A DNA stretch of 64,000 bases from Escherichia coli (GCA_021307345.1 CP089930.1:4340001-4404000), one strand, 5' to 3'. Counted from the stretch's first letter, positions 21,799-31,773 are shown. Notes: generated by a model not told the origin, from the letters alone. A program made the numbers and translations.

Positions 21799-22923
21799 AT
21801 GAGCAATCTGAGCCCTGACTTTGTACTACCCGAAAATTTTTGCGCTAACCCGCAAGAGGCGTGGACCATTCCTGCCCGTTTTTATACCGATCAGAACGCC
21901 TTTGAACACGAAAAAGAGAACGTCTTCGCCAAAAGCTGGATTTGCGTCGCTCACAGCAGCGAACTGGCGAATGCCAATGATTATGTGACGCGTGAGATCA
22001 TTGGTGAAAGCATCGTGCTGGTACGCGGTCGTGATAAGGTTTTGCGCGCGTTCTATAACGTGTGTCCGCACCGTGGTCATCAGTTGTTGAGCGGTGAAGG
22101 AAAAGCAAAAAATGTGATTACCTGCCCATATCACGCATGGGCATTCAAACTCGATGGCAACCTGGCTCATGCGCGTAACTGTGAAAACGTCGCCAATTTC
22201 GATAGTGACAAAGCGCAACTGGTTCTGGTGCGTCTGGAAGAATATGCCGGATTCGTCTTCATCAATATGGATCCCAACGCCACCAGCGTAGAAGATCAGT
22301 TACCAGGCCTGGCGGCAAAAGTGCTGGAAGCCTGCCCGGAAGTCCACGACCTGAAACTGGCGGCCCGCTTTACCACCCGCACGCCTGCCAACTGGAAGAA
22401 CATTGTCGATAACTATCTTGAGTGCTACCACTGTGGTCCGGCGCATCCAGGTTTCTCCGACTCCGTTCAGGTTGATCGTTACTGGCACACCATGCACGGT
22501 AACTGGACGCTGCAATACGGTTTCGCCAAACCGTCAGAACAGTCTTTCAAATTCGAAGAGGGCACGGATGCGGCATTCCACGGTTTCTGGTTGTGGCCGT
22601 GCACGATGCTGAACGTGACGCCAATCAAAGGGATGATGACGGTCATTTATGAATTCCCGGTGGATTCTGAAACTACCCTGCAAAACTACGATATCTACTT
22701 CACCAATGAAGAGCTAACCGATGAGCAAAAATCGCTGATTGAGTGGTATCGCGATGTGTTCCGTCCGGAAGATTTACGTCTGGTTGAAAGCGTACAGAAA
22801 GGGCTGAAATCGCGTGGCTATCGTGGTCAGGGGCGCATCATGGCCGACAGTAGCGGTAGCGGAATTTCCGAACACGGTATCGCCCATTTCCATAATCTGC
22901 TGGCGCAGGTGTTTAAGGACTAA
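21799..22923 (+). CDS. yeaW: Carnitine monooxygenase oxygenase component (Rieske)
   Basis: The 374-residue protein is the CntA/YeaW Rieske non-haem iron oxygenase that splits carnitine (and likely related substrates) to trimethylamine and malic semialdehyde. The Rieske [2Fe-2S] ligands are Cys89, His91, Cys109 and His112 (CPHRGH ... CPYH). The catalytic-domain segment NYLECYHCGPAHPGF holds the mononuclear iron histidines. The start at 21799 matches the family; the open frame runs 40 codons upstream into yeaV. It starts 31 bases after yeaV ends. Confidence 0.95.
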   Translation: MSNLSPDFVLPENFCANPQEAWTIPARFYTDQNAFEHEKENVFAKSWICVAHSSELANANDYVTREIIGESIVLVRGRDKVLRAFYNVCPHRGHQLLSGEGKAKNVITCPYHAWAFKLDGNLAHARNCENVANFDSDKAQLVLVRLEEYAGFVFINMDPNATSVEDQLPGLAAKVLEACPEVHDLKLAARFTTRTPANWKNIVDNYLECYHCGPAHPGFSDSVQVDRYWHTMHGNWTLQYGFAKPSEQSFKFEEGTDAAFHGFWLWPCTMLNVTPIKGMMTVIYEFPVDSETTLQNYDIYFTNEELTDEQKSLIEWYRDVFRPEDLRLVESVQKGLKSRGYRGQGRIMADSSGSGISEHGIAHFHNLLAQVFKD

Positions 22924-22978
22924 TGACATCGGCGGCGGTATTTTCCGCCGCCGGGCTGATTTTTGATGGAGTACAGCA

Positions 22979-23944
22979 ATGTCAGACTATCAAATGTTTG
23001 AAGTACAGGTGAGCCAGATTGAACCGCTTACCGAACAGGTGAAACGCTTCACGCTGGTGTCAACCGATGGCAAACCGCTGCCTGCGTTCACCGGCGGAAG
23101 TCACGTCATTGTGCAGATGAGTGATGGTGATAACCAGTACAGCAATGCTTATTCACTACTAAGTTCGCCACTCGACACCTCTTGTTATCAGATTGCCGTT
23201 CGGCTGGAAGAGAACTCGCGCGGCGGTTCGCGCTTTTTGCATCAGCAGGTAAAAGCGGGCGATCGATTGACCATCTCGACACCCAATAACCTGTTTGCTC
23301 TGGTTCCCACGGCTCGAAAGCATCTGTTTATCGCAGGCGGCATTGGTATCACCCCTTTCCTGTCGCATCTGGCAGAGTTGCAACACACGGACGTCGACTG
23401 GCAGTTACATTATTGTTCGCGGAGTCCAGTAAGTTGCGCATTTCGTGATGAATTAAACCAACATCCGCAGACTGATAAGATTCATTTTCATCACTCATCG
23501 ATCGGAACGCGACTCGAATTAGTGCGATTATTGGCGGATGTCGCCCCTGGCACACACATTTATACCTGTGGCCCCGAAGCTCTGAATGACGCGGTGAGAA
23601 GTGAAGCAGCGCGTCTGGGCATCTCCGCCGATACGCTGCACTTTGAGCAGTTTGCTATTGAAGACAAAACCGGCGATGCCTTTACGCTGGTACTCGCCCG
23701 TTCTGGAAAAGAGTTTGTAGTACCAGAAGAGATGACCATTTTGCAGGTCATTGAAAATAACAAAGCGGCAAAAGTGGAATGTTTATGTCGTGAAGGGGTA
23801 TGCGGAACCTGTGAAACAGCAATTCTGGAAGGTGAAGCCGATCATCGGGACCAGTATTTTAGCGATGAAGAGCGCGCCAGCCAGCAGAGTATGTTGATCT
23901 GTTGTTCGCGCGCGAAGGGTAAACGACTGGTGTTGGATTTGTAG
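22979..23944 (+). CDS. yeaX: Carnitine monooxygenase reductase component
   Basis: The 321-residue reductase supplies electrons to YeaW. It has an N-terminal FMN-binding ferredoxin-reductase domain, a NAD-binding domain (IAGGIGITPF near 118) and a C-terminal plant-type [2Fe-2S] ferredoxin domain with the cysteine cluster CLCREGVCGTC and a distal Cys near 308 (LICCSR). This is the phthalate dioxygenase reductase domain order. GATGGAG precedes the ATG. It is the last gene of the yeaVWX group; a REP unit follows. Confidence 0.95.
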   Translation: MSDYQMFEVQVSQIEPLTEQVKRFTLVSTDGKPLPAFTGGSHVIVQMSDGDNQYSNAYSLLSSPLDTSCYQIAVRLEENSRGGSRFLHQQVKAGDRLTISTPNNLFALVPTARKHLFIAGGIGITPFLSHLAELQHTDVDWQLHYCSRSPVSCAFRDELNQHPQTDKIHFHHSSIGTRLELVRLLADVAPGTHIYTCGPEALNDAVRSEAARLGISADTLHFEQFAIEDKTGDAFTLVLARSGKEFVVPEEMTILQVIENNKAAKVECLCREGVCGTCETAILEGEADHRDQYFSDEERASQQSMLICCSRAKGKRLVLDL

Positions 23945-23953
23945 TTTATCCGA

Positions 23954-23990
23954 AGCCGGATGCGGCGCTGGTTGCGCCTTGTCCGGCTTA
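23954..23990. repeat. REP element between yeaX and rnd
   Basis: The arms gccggatgcggcg and cgccttgtccggc form a typical REP stem in the gap between the convergent yeaX and rnd genes. Confidence 0.8.
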
Positions 23991-23998
23991 CGAACGTT

Positions 23999-25126
23999 TT
24001 ACTGCGGATATTCCTGCAATAAATTATGTAATGCTTCCGCCATCAACTCACCACGCCAGCCGGAAATCAGCTCAGGCAAATTGTTCTGCGGTTTTAATTT
24101 CCAGTGCCAGTTCAGCAGTTGGTTGATTTGCCGACGCGATGCCAGCAATTCGACGCTGATCTTGTGCGTTTCGCTCACGTCAGTAATCAGCGACTTAATC
24201 GCTTTAAACGCTTTGCGATAACCGGGCATATCCATCAGGTTAAGCATTGGCTGCGGTAAGGCCTCTTCCGGCAATGCCTGCGCTTTCTCTACCAGCGCCA
24301 GCAGCGTTTTGCCGTGGAAGCGAATTTCGCTACCGGATAAACCCAGACTGTCCAGCTCACCCAGACTCCCTGGCATATAACGCGCTACCGACCACAAGTG
24401 TTCTTCACGCACGACAAAGTTCACTGCCAGATCGCGCTCACGAGCCTTACGCAGTCGCCAATCGGCTAACAGTTGCAGACAGGCCAGTTGGCGTGTGCGT
24501 AACTGCCAGGCATTGGTGATATCACGCCAGGCATCTTCCGGCGCAACGACTTCCTGACGACGTGTTTGCATCAGGCGACATTCATCCAGCGCCGCAGGTA
24601 GCCAGCCAGAGGCTTCGGTTTCAACCATCAGCTTTGCGGTGATCGGTAACAGATACCAGACATCCGCCGCCGCGTATTCGCACTGACGTTCGGTTAACGG
24701 TCTGGCGAGCCAGTCGGTGCGCGATTCGCTCTTGTCCAGCGTAACACCGGAATACTCTTCCACCATGGAGGCAAAACCCCATGACATCGGGCGTCCGCAG
24801 AATGCGGCGAGGATTTGCGTGTCAATCAGGGGTTGAGGTAATTCGCCAAAGACATTGAGGAATACTTCCAGATCTTCACTGCCCGCATGGAGAAATTTGG
24901 TGATGGAAGGATCGCGCAAGATTGCCTTTAGCGGTGACCAGTCGCTGATCCCAAGAGGATCGATTAGCGCCAGATGCTCGCCATCAAAAAGTTGAATCAA
25001 CCCCAGTTGCGGGTAATACGTGCGCGTACGTACAAATTCAGTATCCAGGGCTATCGCCGGAAAGGCACGGACGGCTTCACACAAAGAAGCCAGCGCATCG
25101 TCCGTGGTAATCATTTGGTAATTCAA
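23999..25126 (-). CDS. rnd: Ribonuclease D
   Basis: The 375-residue 3'-5' exoribonuclease trims tRNA and other stable RNA precursors. It is a DEDDy nuclease: Asp28 and Glu30 in ALDTEF, Asp85 in GSEDLEV, Tyr151 and Asp155 in EYAAADVW, followed by two HRDC-type domains in the C-terminal half. The initiation codon is TTG at 25124-25126, as in K-12, with AAAGAGAA upstream. The leader carries an eight-U run reported to be needed for rnd translation; here that run is also the fadD terminator tail. Confidence 0.97.
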   Translation of the reverse strand: MNYQMITTDDALASLCEAVRAFPAIALDTEFVRTRTYYPQLGLIQLFDGEHLALIDPLGISDWSPLKAILRDPSITKFLHAGSEDLEVFLNVFGELPQPLIDTQILAAFCGRPMSWGFASMVEEYSGVTLDKSESRTDWLARPLTERQCEYAAADVWYLLPITAKLMVETEASGWLPAALDECRLMQTRRQEVVAPEDAWRDITNAWQLRTRQLACLQLLADWRLRKARERDLAVNFVVREEHLWSVARYMPGSLGELDSLGLSGSEIRFHGKTLLALVEKAQALPEEALPQPMLNLMDMPGYRKAFKAIKSLITDVSETHKISVELLASRRQINQLLNWHWKLKPQNNLPELISGWRGELMAEALHNLLQEYPQ

Positions 25127-25150
25127 ATTGTATTCTCTTTAGTGGGCGTC

Positions 25151-25176
25151 AAAAAAAACGCCGGATTAACCGGCGT
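25151..25176 (-). terminator. fadD terminator; its T-tract is the rnd leader U8 run
   Basis: On the minus strand a perfect 7-bp stem (acgccgg / ccggcgt, loop ttaat) ends in eight T residues 20 bases after the fadD stop, an ideal intrinsic terminator. The same T8 lies 24 bases upstream of the TTG start of rnd, matching the U-rich leader element described for rnd in K-12. Confidence 0.88.
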
Positions 25177-25195
25177 CTGACGACTGACTTAACGC

Positions 25196-26881
25196 TCAGG
25201 CTTTATTGTCCACTTTGCCGCGCGCTTCGTCACGTAATTCTCGTCGCAAAATTTTTCCGACATTAGATTTCGGTAACTCATCACGAAATTCCACCAGCTT
25301 CGGTACTTTGTAGCCCGTAAGCTGACGGCGGCAAAAGGTCACCAGTGACTCTTCAGTGAGCGACGCGTCTTTTTTCACCACAAAGATTTTCACCGCTTCA
25401 CCACTGGAGCCAGAAGGTACGCCAACAGCCGCCACTTCCTGTACGCCAGGGTGCTGCATGACCACATCTTCAATCTCGTTGGGATAGACGTTAAAACCGG
25501 AAACCAGAATCATGTCTTTTTTACGATCGACAATGCGCAGGAATCCTTCTTCATCCATTACCGCAATATCGCCAGTGTGTAACCAACCGTTTTTGATGAT
25601 TTCATCGGTGGCATCCGGACGCTGCCAGTAGCCCAACATCACCTGAGGACCTCTGACACAAAGTTCGCCCGGTTGCCCCGGTGGTACTTCGTTATCGTCA
25701 TCATCCACCAGTTTGGCCTCCGTCGAGGGCACCGGTAATCCAATGCTACCGCTGTGATAATCAATATCATACGGGTTAACGCTCACCAGTGGCGCACACT
25801 CGGTTAAGCCATAACCTTCCAGCAGATATTGTCCGGTCAGTTTTACCCAGCGTTCTGCCACCACTTGCTGAACGGGCATCCCGCCGCCTGCGGACAAATG
25901 CAAACTGGAGAAATCCAGTTGCTGGAACTCTTTATTGTTCAGCAACGCATTGAACAAGGTGTTTACGCCGGTGATAGCGGTAAACGGATATTTCGCCAGC
26001 TCTTTCACCAGCCCCGGAATATCACGTGGGTTAGTGATAAGCAGGTTCTGCCCGCCGAGTTCGATAAACAGCAGGCAGTTAATGGTCAGTGCAAAAATGT
26101 GATAGAGCGGCAGTGCCGTTACTACCAGTTCTTTACCTGGATGCAGCAACGGCCCATAGGTGGCGTTGACCTGTTCCAGGTTCGCCAGCATATTGCGGTG
26201 AGTCAGCATCGCGCCTTTCGCCACACCTGTGGTGCCGCCGGTGTATTGCAGGAAAGCTAAATCTTCCGGCACCAGTTCAGGTTTGACGTACTGCATCCGG
26301 TAGCCGTTATGCAGGGCGCTACGAAATGAAATGGCATCTGGCAGATGGTATTTCGGCACCAGACGTTTGATGTATTTAACAACGAAGTTAACTACCGTGC
26401 CTTTTGCCGTGGAAAGCTGATCGCCCATACGAGTCAGAATAACGTGCTGGACGGCGGTTTTATCGACCACTTTTTCCAGGGTATGGGCAAAGTTAGACAC
26501 AATGACAATCGCCGATGCGCCGCTATCGTTAAGCTGATGCTCAAGTTCGCGTGGGGTATACAACGGGTTAACGTTTACGACGATCATCCCGGCACGCAAA
26601 ATACCAAACAGCGCCACCGGATATTGCAATAAGTTAGGCATCATCAGCGCAACGCGATCGCCCTTCTTCAGCCCCAGCCCTTGTTGCAAATAAGCGGCAA
26701 ACGCGCGACTGCGTTCTTCCAGTTTGCGGAAGGTCATCACCTCCCCCATATTCACAAACGCTGGCTTGTCGGCGTAGCGCGCGACCGACTGCTCAAACAT
26801 ATCCACCAGAGATTGATAACGGTCAGGGTTGATCTCCGTCGGAACATCGGCGGGATAACGGTTAAGCCAAACCTTCTTCAA
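25196..26881 (-). CDS. fadD: Long-chain fatty acyl-CoA synthetase FadD
   Basis: The 561-residue inner-membrane-associated enzyme activates exogenous fatty acids to acyl-CoA with ATP, coupling uptake to beta-oxidation. The AMP-binding motif [11 protein letters not shown] is near residue 213 and the acyl-CoA synthetase signature [19 protein letters not shown] near 430. The start is TTG at 26879-26881, as in K-12, preceded by GAGGTG; the frame continues 22 codons further upstream. Two FadR operators lie upstream. The only strong divergence from K-12 I notice is a handful of substitutions. Confidence 0.97.
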   Translation of the reverse strand: MKKVWLNRYPADVPTEINPDRYQSLVDMFEQSVARYADKPAFVNMGEVMTFRKLEERSRAFAAYLQQGLGLKKGDRVALMMPNLLQYPVALFGILRAGMIVVNVNPLYTPRELEHQLNDSGASAIVIVSNFAHTLEKVVDKTAVQHVILTRMGDQLSTAKGTVVNFVVKYIKRLVPKYHLPDAISFRSALHNGYRMQYVKPELVPEDLAFLQYTGGTTGVAKGAMLTHRNMLANLEQVNATYGPLLHPGKELVVTALPLYHIFALTINCLLFIELGGQNLLITNPRDIPGLVKELAKYPFTAITGVNTLFNALLNNKEFQQLDFSSLHLSAGGGMPVQQVVAERWVKLTGQYLLEGYGLTECAPLVSVNPYDIDYHSGSIGLPVPSTEAKLVDDDDNEVPPGQPGELCVRGPQVMLGYWQRPDATDEIIKNGWLHTGDIAVMDEEGFLRIVDRKKDMILVSGFNVYPNEIEDVVMQHPGVQEVAAVGVPSGSSGEAVKIFVVKKDASLTEESLVTFCRRQLTGYKVPKLVEFRDELPKSNVGKILRRELRDEARGKVDNKA

Positions 26882-26953
26882 TTCTTCACCTCTAAAATGC
26901 GTGTTCGTCGTCATCGCAACCCCAAGTAATATACATGCCGTTAACATAATATT

Positions 26954-26970
26954 AACTCATCATACCAGCT
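26954..26970 (-). promoter_or_regulatory. FadR operator O1 of fadD
   Basis: On the minus strand AGCTGGTATGATGAGTT matches the FadR operator of K-12 fadD. It lies 73 bases upstream of the TTG start, in the promoter region. FadR represses fadD until acyl-CoA releases it. Confidence 0.9.
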
Positions 26971-27039
26971 TGATAATTCCCCAACGAAAAGGTTGCGAAG
27001 CGCGTCACTATTTATTTTTATCGTTACCGTAAGAATGCA

Positions 27040-27056
27040 GAAACAGCGGACCAGCC
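27040..27056 (-). promoter_or_regulatory. FadR operator O2 of fadD, within a hairpin
   Basis: On the minus strand GGCTGGTCCGCTGTTTC matches the second, weaker FadR site of K-12 fadD. It is embedded in a perfect inverted repeat at 27039-27065 (11-bp arms agaaacagcgg / ccgctgtttct, loop 5 nt), 21 bases past the yeaY stop, which could also serve as the yeaY transcription end. Confidence 0.8.
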
Positions 27057-27085
27057 GCTGTTTCTTTTTCTTTAAAAACAAGCAA

Positions 27086-27667
27086 TTATTCAGTTACAAC
27101 TGTTTGTACTCTCGCGGAACCAGGATTATACCAGCCCCATCCGCCGTAGCCATAGGGCCAGCCACGACCGCCATAAAACCACGGATCAATCGGCTGAGGC
27201 GGCATAATCACCTGCTGGGTTAAATGCCAACGTTTATAACCCGTTACCTGCATCACCATAAATTTATAGGGCGTGTTGCCGATTTTGCCGTCAACCGTAC
27301 CGGTGATTGGCCCAACAACTGTGACCAGTTGTCCACGGAAATCCACCGGGTCCAGAAAACCGTTCACATCGGCATAAATGCGACCGCGAGAAGGTTCTCC
27401 CAGCGTCGGCCTGGCTCCGCTATCGAGCGGTACGGTGGCAATTTCCAGACGGGTGTTCCCCTGCTGGTTTTGTACCGCAACCACTTTGCCGCCAAAGCGC
27501 GCTTCCTGACCAACGTACAGCTGCGGCGCACTCATCACCCGAACTAAATCTTGTTGCGGCGTGGGACTGCTGCCTTTAATGGCGTCCGGCACAGTGACAC
27601 AACCGCTCAGCATTAGCGCAAACGTACCTGCCAGTATGCCTTTGATAACATTCTTTTGAACCGCCAT
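27086..27667 (-). CDS. yeaY: Slp-family outer membrane lipoprotein YeaY
   Basis: The 193-residue lipoprotein has an N-terminal signal with lipobox LSGC (Cys22) followed by Val, predicting outer membrane sorting. The body is the Slp/YeaY beta-rich domain (starvation lipoprotein family), and the tail is rich in Gly, Tyr and Trp ([15 protein letters not shown]), which is unusual in composition but typical of YeaY. In E. coli the gene is part of the sigma-E regulon. It lies downstream of tsaB on the same strand. Confidence 0.94.
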   Translation of the reverse strand: MAVQKNVIKGILAGTFALMLSGCVTVPDAIKGSSPTPQQDLVRVMSAPQLYVGQEARFGGKVVAVQNQQGNTRLEIATVPLDSGARPTLGEPSRGRIYADVNGFLDPVDFRGQLVTVVGPITGTVDGKIGNTPYKFMVMQVTGYKRWHLTQQVIMPPQPIDPWFYGGRGWPYGYGGWGWYNPGSARVQTVVTE

Positions 27668-27706
27668 GATGCGACTCCTTTTTTTCTCAGGGCATACTCT
27701 TAAGAT

Positions 27707-28402
27707 TCATTCTTTGCCCGGAAGTTTCTTCCAGGCGACGTTGTTACGTAAATAAACCGGCTCGGCATGTTCCACCGCTACCGTTTTACCCTCGGTAAAC
27801 ATCTGGCAGGCAATCGGCAGCATATCTTCTGCGGCGGGCAGTAACACTTCGCCATCGCGCAAAACCAGCCCGCTATCTTTACCGAGATCCGGCCAGGCTT
27901 GCCAGCCCGTTCCCACCGTCACCCATTCTCCGGAAAGCTGCTGCATCCGCTCATGAACGAGTTCGGGTTTGAGTACGGCTTCGGTTTCTTCACCGTGCCA
28001 GACACCGTTTTCATCACGCTGATATTCGGCCCAGTAAACTTCGCCCATTCGCGCGTCAATGGCTGCCAGCACGCGGGTTGCGCCGTTTTTGCGCCACGCC
28101 CCTTGCGCCATCGTCATTAGCGTGGAGACGCCAATCATCGGCAGCTCCGCGCCAAGCGCCAGCCCTTGCGCAATGCCAATACCGATGCGCACGCCGGTAA
28201 AGCTACCAGGGCCACGTCCGTAAGCCAGAGCGTTTATGTCAGTCAGGGAAGTTCCGCTGGTGGTCAGGATATCCTGCACCATCGGTAAGATTCGTTGAGT
28301 ATGTTCACGAGGGCAAAGCTCAAAATGAGCGTTGACAGTACCGTCGTTCCACAGGGCGACAGAGCAGGCCTCTGTCGCGGTATCGATAGCCAGAATTCGC
28401 AT
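27707..28402 (-). CDS. tsaB: tRNA threonylcarbamoyladenosine biosynthesis protein TsaB
   Basis: The 231-residue protein is an ASKHA-fold pseudo-ATPase that pairs with TsaD (and TsaE) to make t6A37 in ANN-decoding tRNAs; it is essential in E. coli. The N-terminus [15 protein letters not shown] and the segment [14 protein letters not shown] are diagnostic of the family. It starts 57 bases after the yoaA stop on the minus strand. It is also known as YeaZ. Confidence 0.96.
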   Translation of the reverse strand: MRILAIDTATEACSVALWNDGTVNAHFELCPREHTQRILPMVQDILTTSGTSLTDINALAYGRGPGSFTGVRIGIGIAQGLALGAELPMIGVSTLMTMAQGAWRKNGATRVLAAIDARMGEVYWAEYQRDENGVWHGEETEAVLKPELVHERMQQLSGEWVTVGTGWQAWPDLGKDSGLVLRDGEVLLPAAEDMLPIACQMFTEGKTVAVEHAEPVYLRNNVAWKKLPGKE

Positions 28403-28459
28403 GGGTCTTCGTGCTTAGATCAATAAAAAGGCGCGCATCATACCATACTCAATAACAAA

Positions 28460-30370
28460 TTACCTGGAGGATGGTATCGCAAGGAAACGAACCGCACGGG
28501 CAATGTCACGGGTACGCGGTGCGGGCGGGAGGCTGGCGAGGAACGTCGCACCGTAAGGGCGCATCACCAGCCGATTGTCACAAATCACCAGCACACCGCG
28601 ATCGTCGGCGTCGCGAATCAGTCGCCCTACGCCCTGTTTAAGAGTAATCACCGCATCCGGTAGCTGCACTTCATCGAACGGGTCTCCGCCACGCAAACGG
28701 CAATCTTCCATGCGCGCTTTTAACAGCGGGTCATCTGGCGAGGTAAACGGCAACTTGTCGATAATCACCAGCGACAGCGTATCGCCGCGCACGTCCACCC
28801 CTTCCCAGAAGCTGCTGGTTGCCACAAGAAGCGCGTTACCGGCGCTGACAAATTGCTGCAACAGTTGCCCTTTGCTGGTTTCCCCCTGCAACAAAACGGG
28901 AAGCGTCATGGTAGCGCGGAACTGCTCGGCCAGATCGCGCATCATGGCGTGCGAGGTACAAAGCATAAAACAACGACCATTGTTAGCCTCGATGATCGGT
29001 CGCAGCATTGCCGCCAGTTGCCTTGCGGAACCCGGTTGATTGGTTTGCGGCAGGTTGCGCGGCACACAGAGTAACGCCTGGCGGCTGTAATCAAACGGGC
29101 TGGGTAACAGCAACGACTCTGCCTGTTCAATGCCAAGCCGCGAGGTAAAATGATGCAGATCGTCATTCACCGACAGCGTTGCTGAGGTAAAGATCCAGCT
29201 ACCTGGTTTTTGCGCCATTAACTCTTTGAATTTATCCGCCACGCTGAGCGGCGTGAGTGCCAGAGTAAAATGGCGCGAAGTGCATTCGTACCAGTAGCTG
29301 TAGCCCGGCTGATTGATCTCTTTTAGCCGTTTCAGCCGCGTGCGATACAACGTGGCGCGCTCAAATGCCGCATCCAGCAAGGCGGAACGCCCCAGCGACA
29401 GTTTCGCCACGTCATAACAAAGTTCCAGGGTGTCATCGAGCAGTAAAAACGCCCGTTGAATTTGCGGATTAGCTAACAGTTCGCGCAGGTTTCCGCGATA
29501 ACCTGGCTCGCCTAATTGCAGACGAAAATCCTGCGCACTCTGGGCAAGACGGTCGGCGCATTTTTGTAACTGCTGAGTGTCTTTTAATTCGGTGCGATAG
29601 GCGATGGTGATGTCTTTTGCCAGGTCGAGCAGTTGTCGACTGGAGAGTGACTGACCAAAATACTGGCTGGCAATGTCGGGCAGTTGGTGGGCTTCGTCGA
29701 AGATCATCACGTCAGCTTCCGGGATCAGTTCGCCAAATCCACTCTCTTTCACCACCATATCCGCCAGAAAGAGATGATGGTTTACCACCACCACATCGGC
29801 GTCCATCGCTTTTTTGCGTGCTTTGACTACAAAGCAATCTTTATACATCGGGCAGTCGCTGCCAAGGCAGTTATCGTTGGTGCTGGTGACCAGCGGCCAC
29901 GCCTGTGAATCTTCCGCCACGCTGACGCAGGTGCTGATATCACCATCGACTGTTTGATTAGACCAGGAGCGCAGCAGGATCACATCGCTTAAGATTTGTA
30001 CCGGCAGATCGCCCCCCGCCAGCGCCTGCTGTTCGAGACGTTCGAGGCAGAGGTAGTTTGAGCGCCCTTTCAGCAACGCCACATTGCCCGTGTATTTCAA
30101 TGCCTTTGAGACCGTTGGCAAATCGCGGCTGTAGAGCTGATCCTGCAACGCTTTTGAGCCGGTCGAGATAATGACTTTCTTTTTCGCCCGCAGCGCAGGA
30201 GCCAGGTAAGCGTAGGTTTTGCCCGTACCGGTTCCGGCTTCCACCACCAGCGGCTGGCCTTTTTCTATCGCCTGGGTGACGGCTACCGCCATCTGTCGCT
30301 GTGGTTCTCGCGGCTTAAAGCCTGGTATCGCTTTCGCCAGCTGACCGTCTGGTGCAAAATCGTCCGTCAC
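28460..30370 (-). CDS. yoaA: DinG/XPD-like Fe-S DNA helicase YoaA
   Basis: The 636-residue SF2 helicase is a paralogue of DinG. Walker A (GTGTGKT) is at 46-52 and the DEAH box at 225-228. The four cysteines of the XPD-type iron-sulfur cluster are at 108, 168, 173 and 179. YoaA binds HolC (DNA polymerase III chi) and helps repair replication forks and gaps after damage by azidothymidine. It heads a minus-strand group with tsaB and yeaY. The start codon ATG at 30370 lies in GGGGGTAGTGTG, a good G-rich ribosome-binding site. Confidence 0.96.
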   Translation of the reverse strand: MTDDFAPDGQLAKAIPGFKPREPQRQMAVAVTQAIEKGQPLVVEAGTGTGKTYAYLAPALRAKKKVIISTGSKALQDQLYSRDLPTVSKALKYTGNVALLKGRSNYLCLERLEQQALAGGDLPVQILSDVILLRSWSNQTVDGDISTCVSVAEDSQAWPLVTSTNDNCLGSDCPMYKDCFVVKARKKAMDADVVVVNHHLFLADMVVKESGFGELIPEADVMIFDEAHQLPDIASQYFGQSLSSRQLLDLAKDITIAYRTELKDTQQLQKCADRLAQSAQDFRLQLGEPGYRGNLRELLANPQIQRAFLLLDDTLELCYDVAKLSLGRSALLDAAFERATLYRTRLKRLKEINQPGYSYWYECTSRHFTLALTPLSVADKFKELMAQKPGSWIFTSATLSVNDDLHHFTSRLGIEQAESLLLPSPFDYSRQALLCVPRNLPQTNQPGSARQLAAMLRPIIEANNGRCFMLCTSHAMMRDLAEQFRATMTLPVLLQGETSKGQLLQQFVSAGNALLVATSSFWEGVDVRGDTLSLVIIDKLPFTSPDDPLLKARMEDCRLRGGDPFDEVQLPDAVITLKQGVGRLIRDADDRGVLVICDNRLVMRPYGATFLASLPPAPRTRDIARAVRFLAIPSSR

Positions 30371-30501
30371 ACTACCCCCTGTTGATTTGAACAGGGATTA
30401 TGTCAGGATGAGGGCGCTTTCGCCAGTTGAAGTGATGACGGCGACCTCACATTGTGGCAGTCTTTGCAGCACGAAAATGGAAGTATAATGAGGACAAAAT
30501 G

Positions 30502-30846
30502 ATGACTATCGTTCGTATCGATGCTGAAGCCCGCTGGTCTGATGTGGTGATCCACAACAACACGCTCTACTACACTGGTGTACCGGAAAACCTCGACGCC
30601 GATGCTTTTGAGCAAACCGCCAACACGCTGGCGCAGATTGACGCCGTGCTGGAAAAACAGGGCAGCAATAAATCGAGCATTCTGGATGCCACCATTTTCC
30701 TGGCTGATAAAAACGACTTCGCTGCAATGAATAAAGCCTGGGACGCCTGGGTTGTCGCGGGTCATGCGCCGGTGCGCTGCACGGTACAAGCGGGTTTGAT
30801 GAACCCGAAGTATAAAGTTGAAATTAAAATTATTGCGGCGGTTTAA
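30502..30846 (+). CDS. yoaB: RidA-family protein YoaB
   Basis: The 114-residue protein belongs to the RidA/YjgF/YER057c superfamily, trimeric enzymes that hydrolyse reactive enamine or imine intermediates. The C-terminal signature PVRCTVQAGLMNPKYKVEIK contains the arginine and glutamate of the active-site cleft. The start at 30502 gives the family length; an in-frame ATG lies directly before it at 30499, with AGGAC upstream. It is divergent from yoaA. No further gene lies within 440 bases downstream. Confidence 0.94.
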   Translation: MTIVRIDAEARWSDVVIHNNTLYYTGVPENLDADAFEQTANTLAQIDAVLEKQGSNKSSILDATIFLADKNDFAAMNKAWDAWVVAGHAPVRCTVQAGLMNPKYKVEIKIIAAV

Positions 30847-31287
30847 TTCCGGAAGATAATTATATCAAGGCAAAAATCACACGATAATTTATCGAAAAAC
30901 TGGTCGATCGTGAACAAATCGGCCAGTGCTTAAGGTCTTACTTTAAATGGGTAGTACCCTGGATGATAATTTATTTTTATGATTCCTGCTGCATTTATAC
31001 AAAAATGATATTAATCGCAAAAATCAAACCATTATGTTAATCACTTGATTAACTTACGCTGCTTTTCTTTCTTGCCCTTCCTTGCCTGAACAACTTGGCT
31101 GCGGTACTACGATTTGCTGTTAATTTTCGGCACATCACTAGATAACCCGCCATGACCTGCTACCTTTAAAATACCTGAATGTCAACAGGTTAACTAATGA
31201 GATATCGTTATAATCCTTTTGATATTAGGCGCAATTTAATGTCATATATAGCCTTATCGATCACGTGGTTAATTTAAGGACAAGAAT
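30847..31287. other. 441-bp AT-rich gap between yoaB and yoaC
   Basis: This gap is AT-rich. It contains a weak inverted repeat at 30899-30931 (arms actggtcgat and atcggccagt, one wobble) without a T-tract, and a short palindrome at 30948-30959 (gggtagtaccc). A nine-codon ATG ORF near 30979 is not convincing. I see no RNA gene. The yoaC promoter must lie in the right half. Confidence 0.5.
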
Positions 31288-31587
31288 ATGCCTGCTGTAA
31301 TAGATAAAGCCCTGGATTTTATTGGTGCCATGGATATATCAACACCAACCCCCAGCTCTATGAATGAAAGTACGGCGAAGGGAATATTTAAATATTTGAA
31401 AGAACTGGGAGTACCCGCGAGTACCGCCGATATTACTGCGCGAGCCGAACAGGAAGGCTGGAATCCTGGATTCACGGAAAAAATGGTGGGATGGGCAAAA
31501 AAAATGGAATCTGGCGAACGCGTGGTGATTAAAAATCCAGAATACTTCTCGTCCTATATGCAGGAAGAGCTTAAAGCACTGGTATAA
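31288..31587 (+). CDS. yoaC: DUF1889 family protein YoaC
   Basis: The 99-residue cytosolic protein belongs to the DUF1889 family. It is acidic to neutral, predicted mainly helical, and shows no membrane segment or known catalytic motif. AAGGAC precedes the ATG with a good spacing. A strong terminator follows. A minus-strand ORF over the same bases is a shadow. Confidence 0.93.
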   Translation: MPAVIDKALDFIGAMDISTPTPSSMNESTAKGIFKYLKELGVPASTADITARAEQEGWNPGFTEKMVGWAKKMESGERVVIKNPEYFSSYMQEELKALV

Positions 31588-31615
31588 GTTAAATCTCTAC
31601 CAGCCCAAATGAGCC

Positions 31616-31652
31616 AGGACGCTTTTTTATCACATAAAAGCGTCCTTTTTTT
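31616..31652 (+). terminator. Intrinsic terminator of yoaC
   Basis: A perfect 11-bp stem (aggacgctttt / aaaagcgtcct) with a 9-nt loop is followed by seven T residues, 29 bases past the yoaC stop. Confidence 0.93.
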
Positions 31653-31773
31653 CTAACCATCAAAAACACTACTTAATTCATTCAACCAGTACAGCCCCTC
31701 AATTTTCTGGTTCAAACGCTACGGGCCAAAGGGTTCGCTTGTCATAATGCGCCCTGTTGAAACTAACATTGTA

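Noticed and set aside
30464-30489. Promoter of yoaB with TATAAT at 30484-30489
   Set aside because: The -10 is good but no -35 is found at the correct distance, so I could not support it as a promoter.
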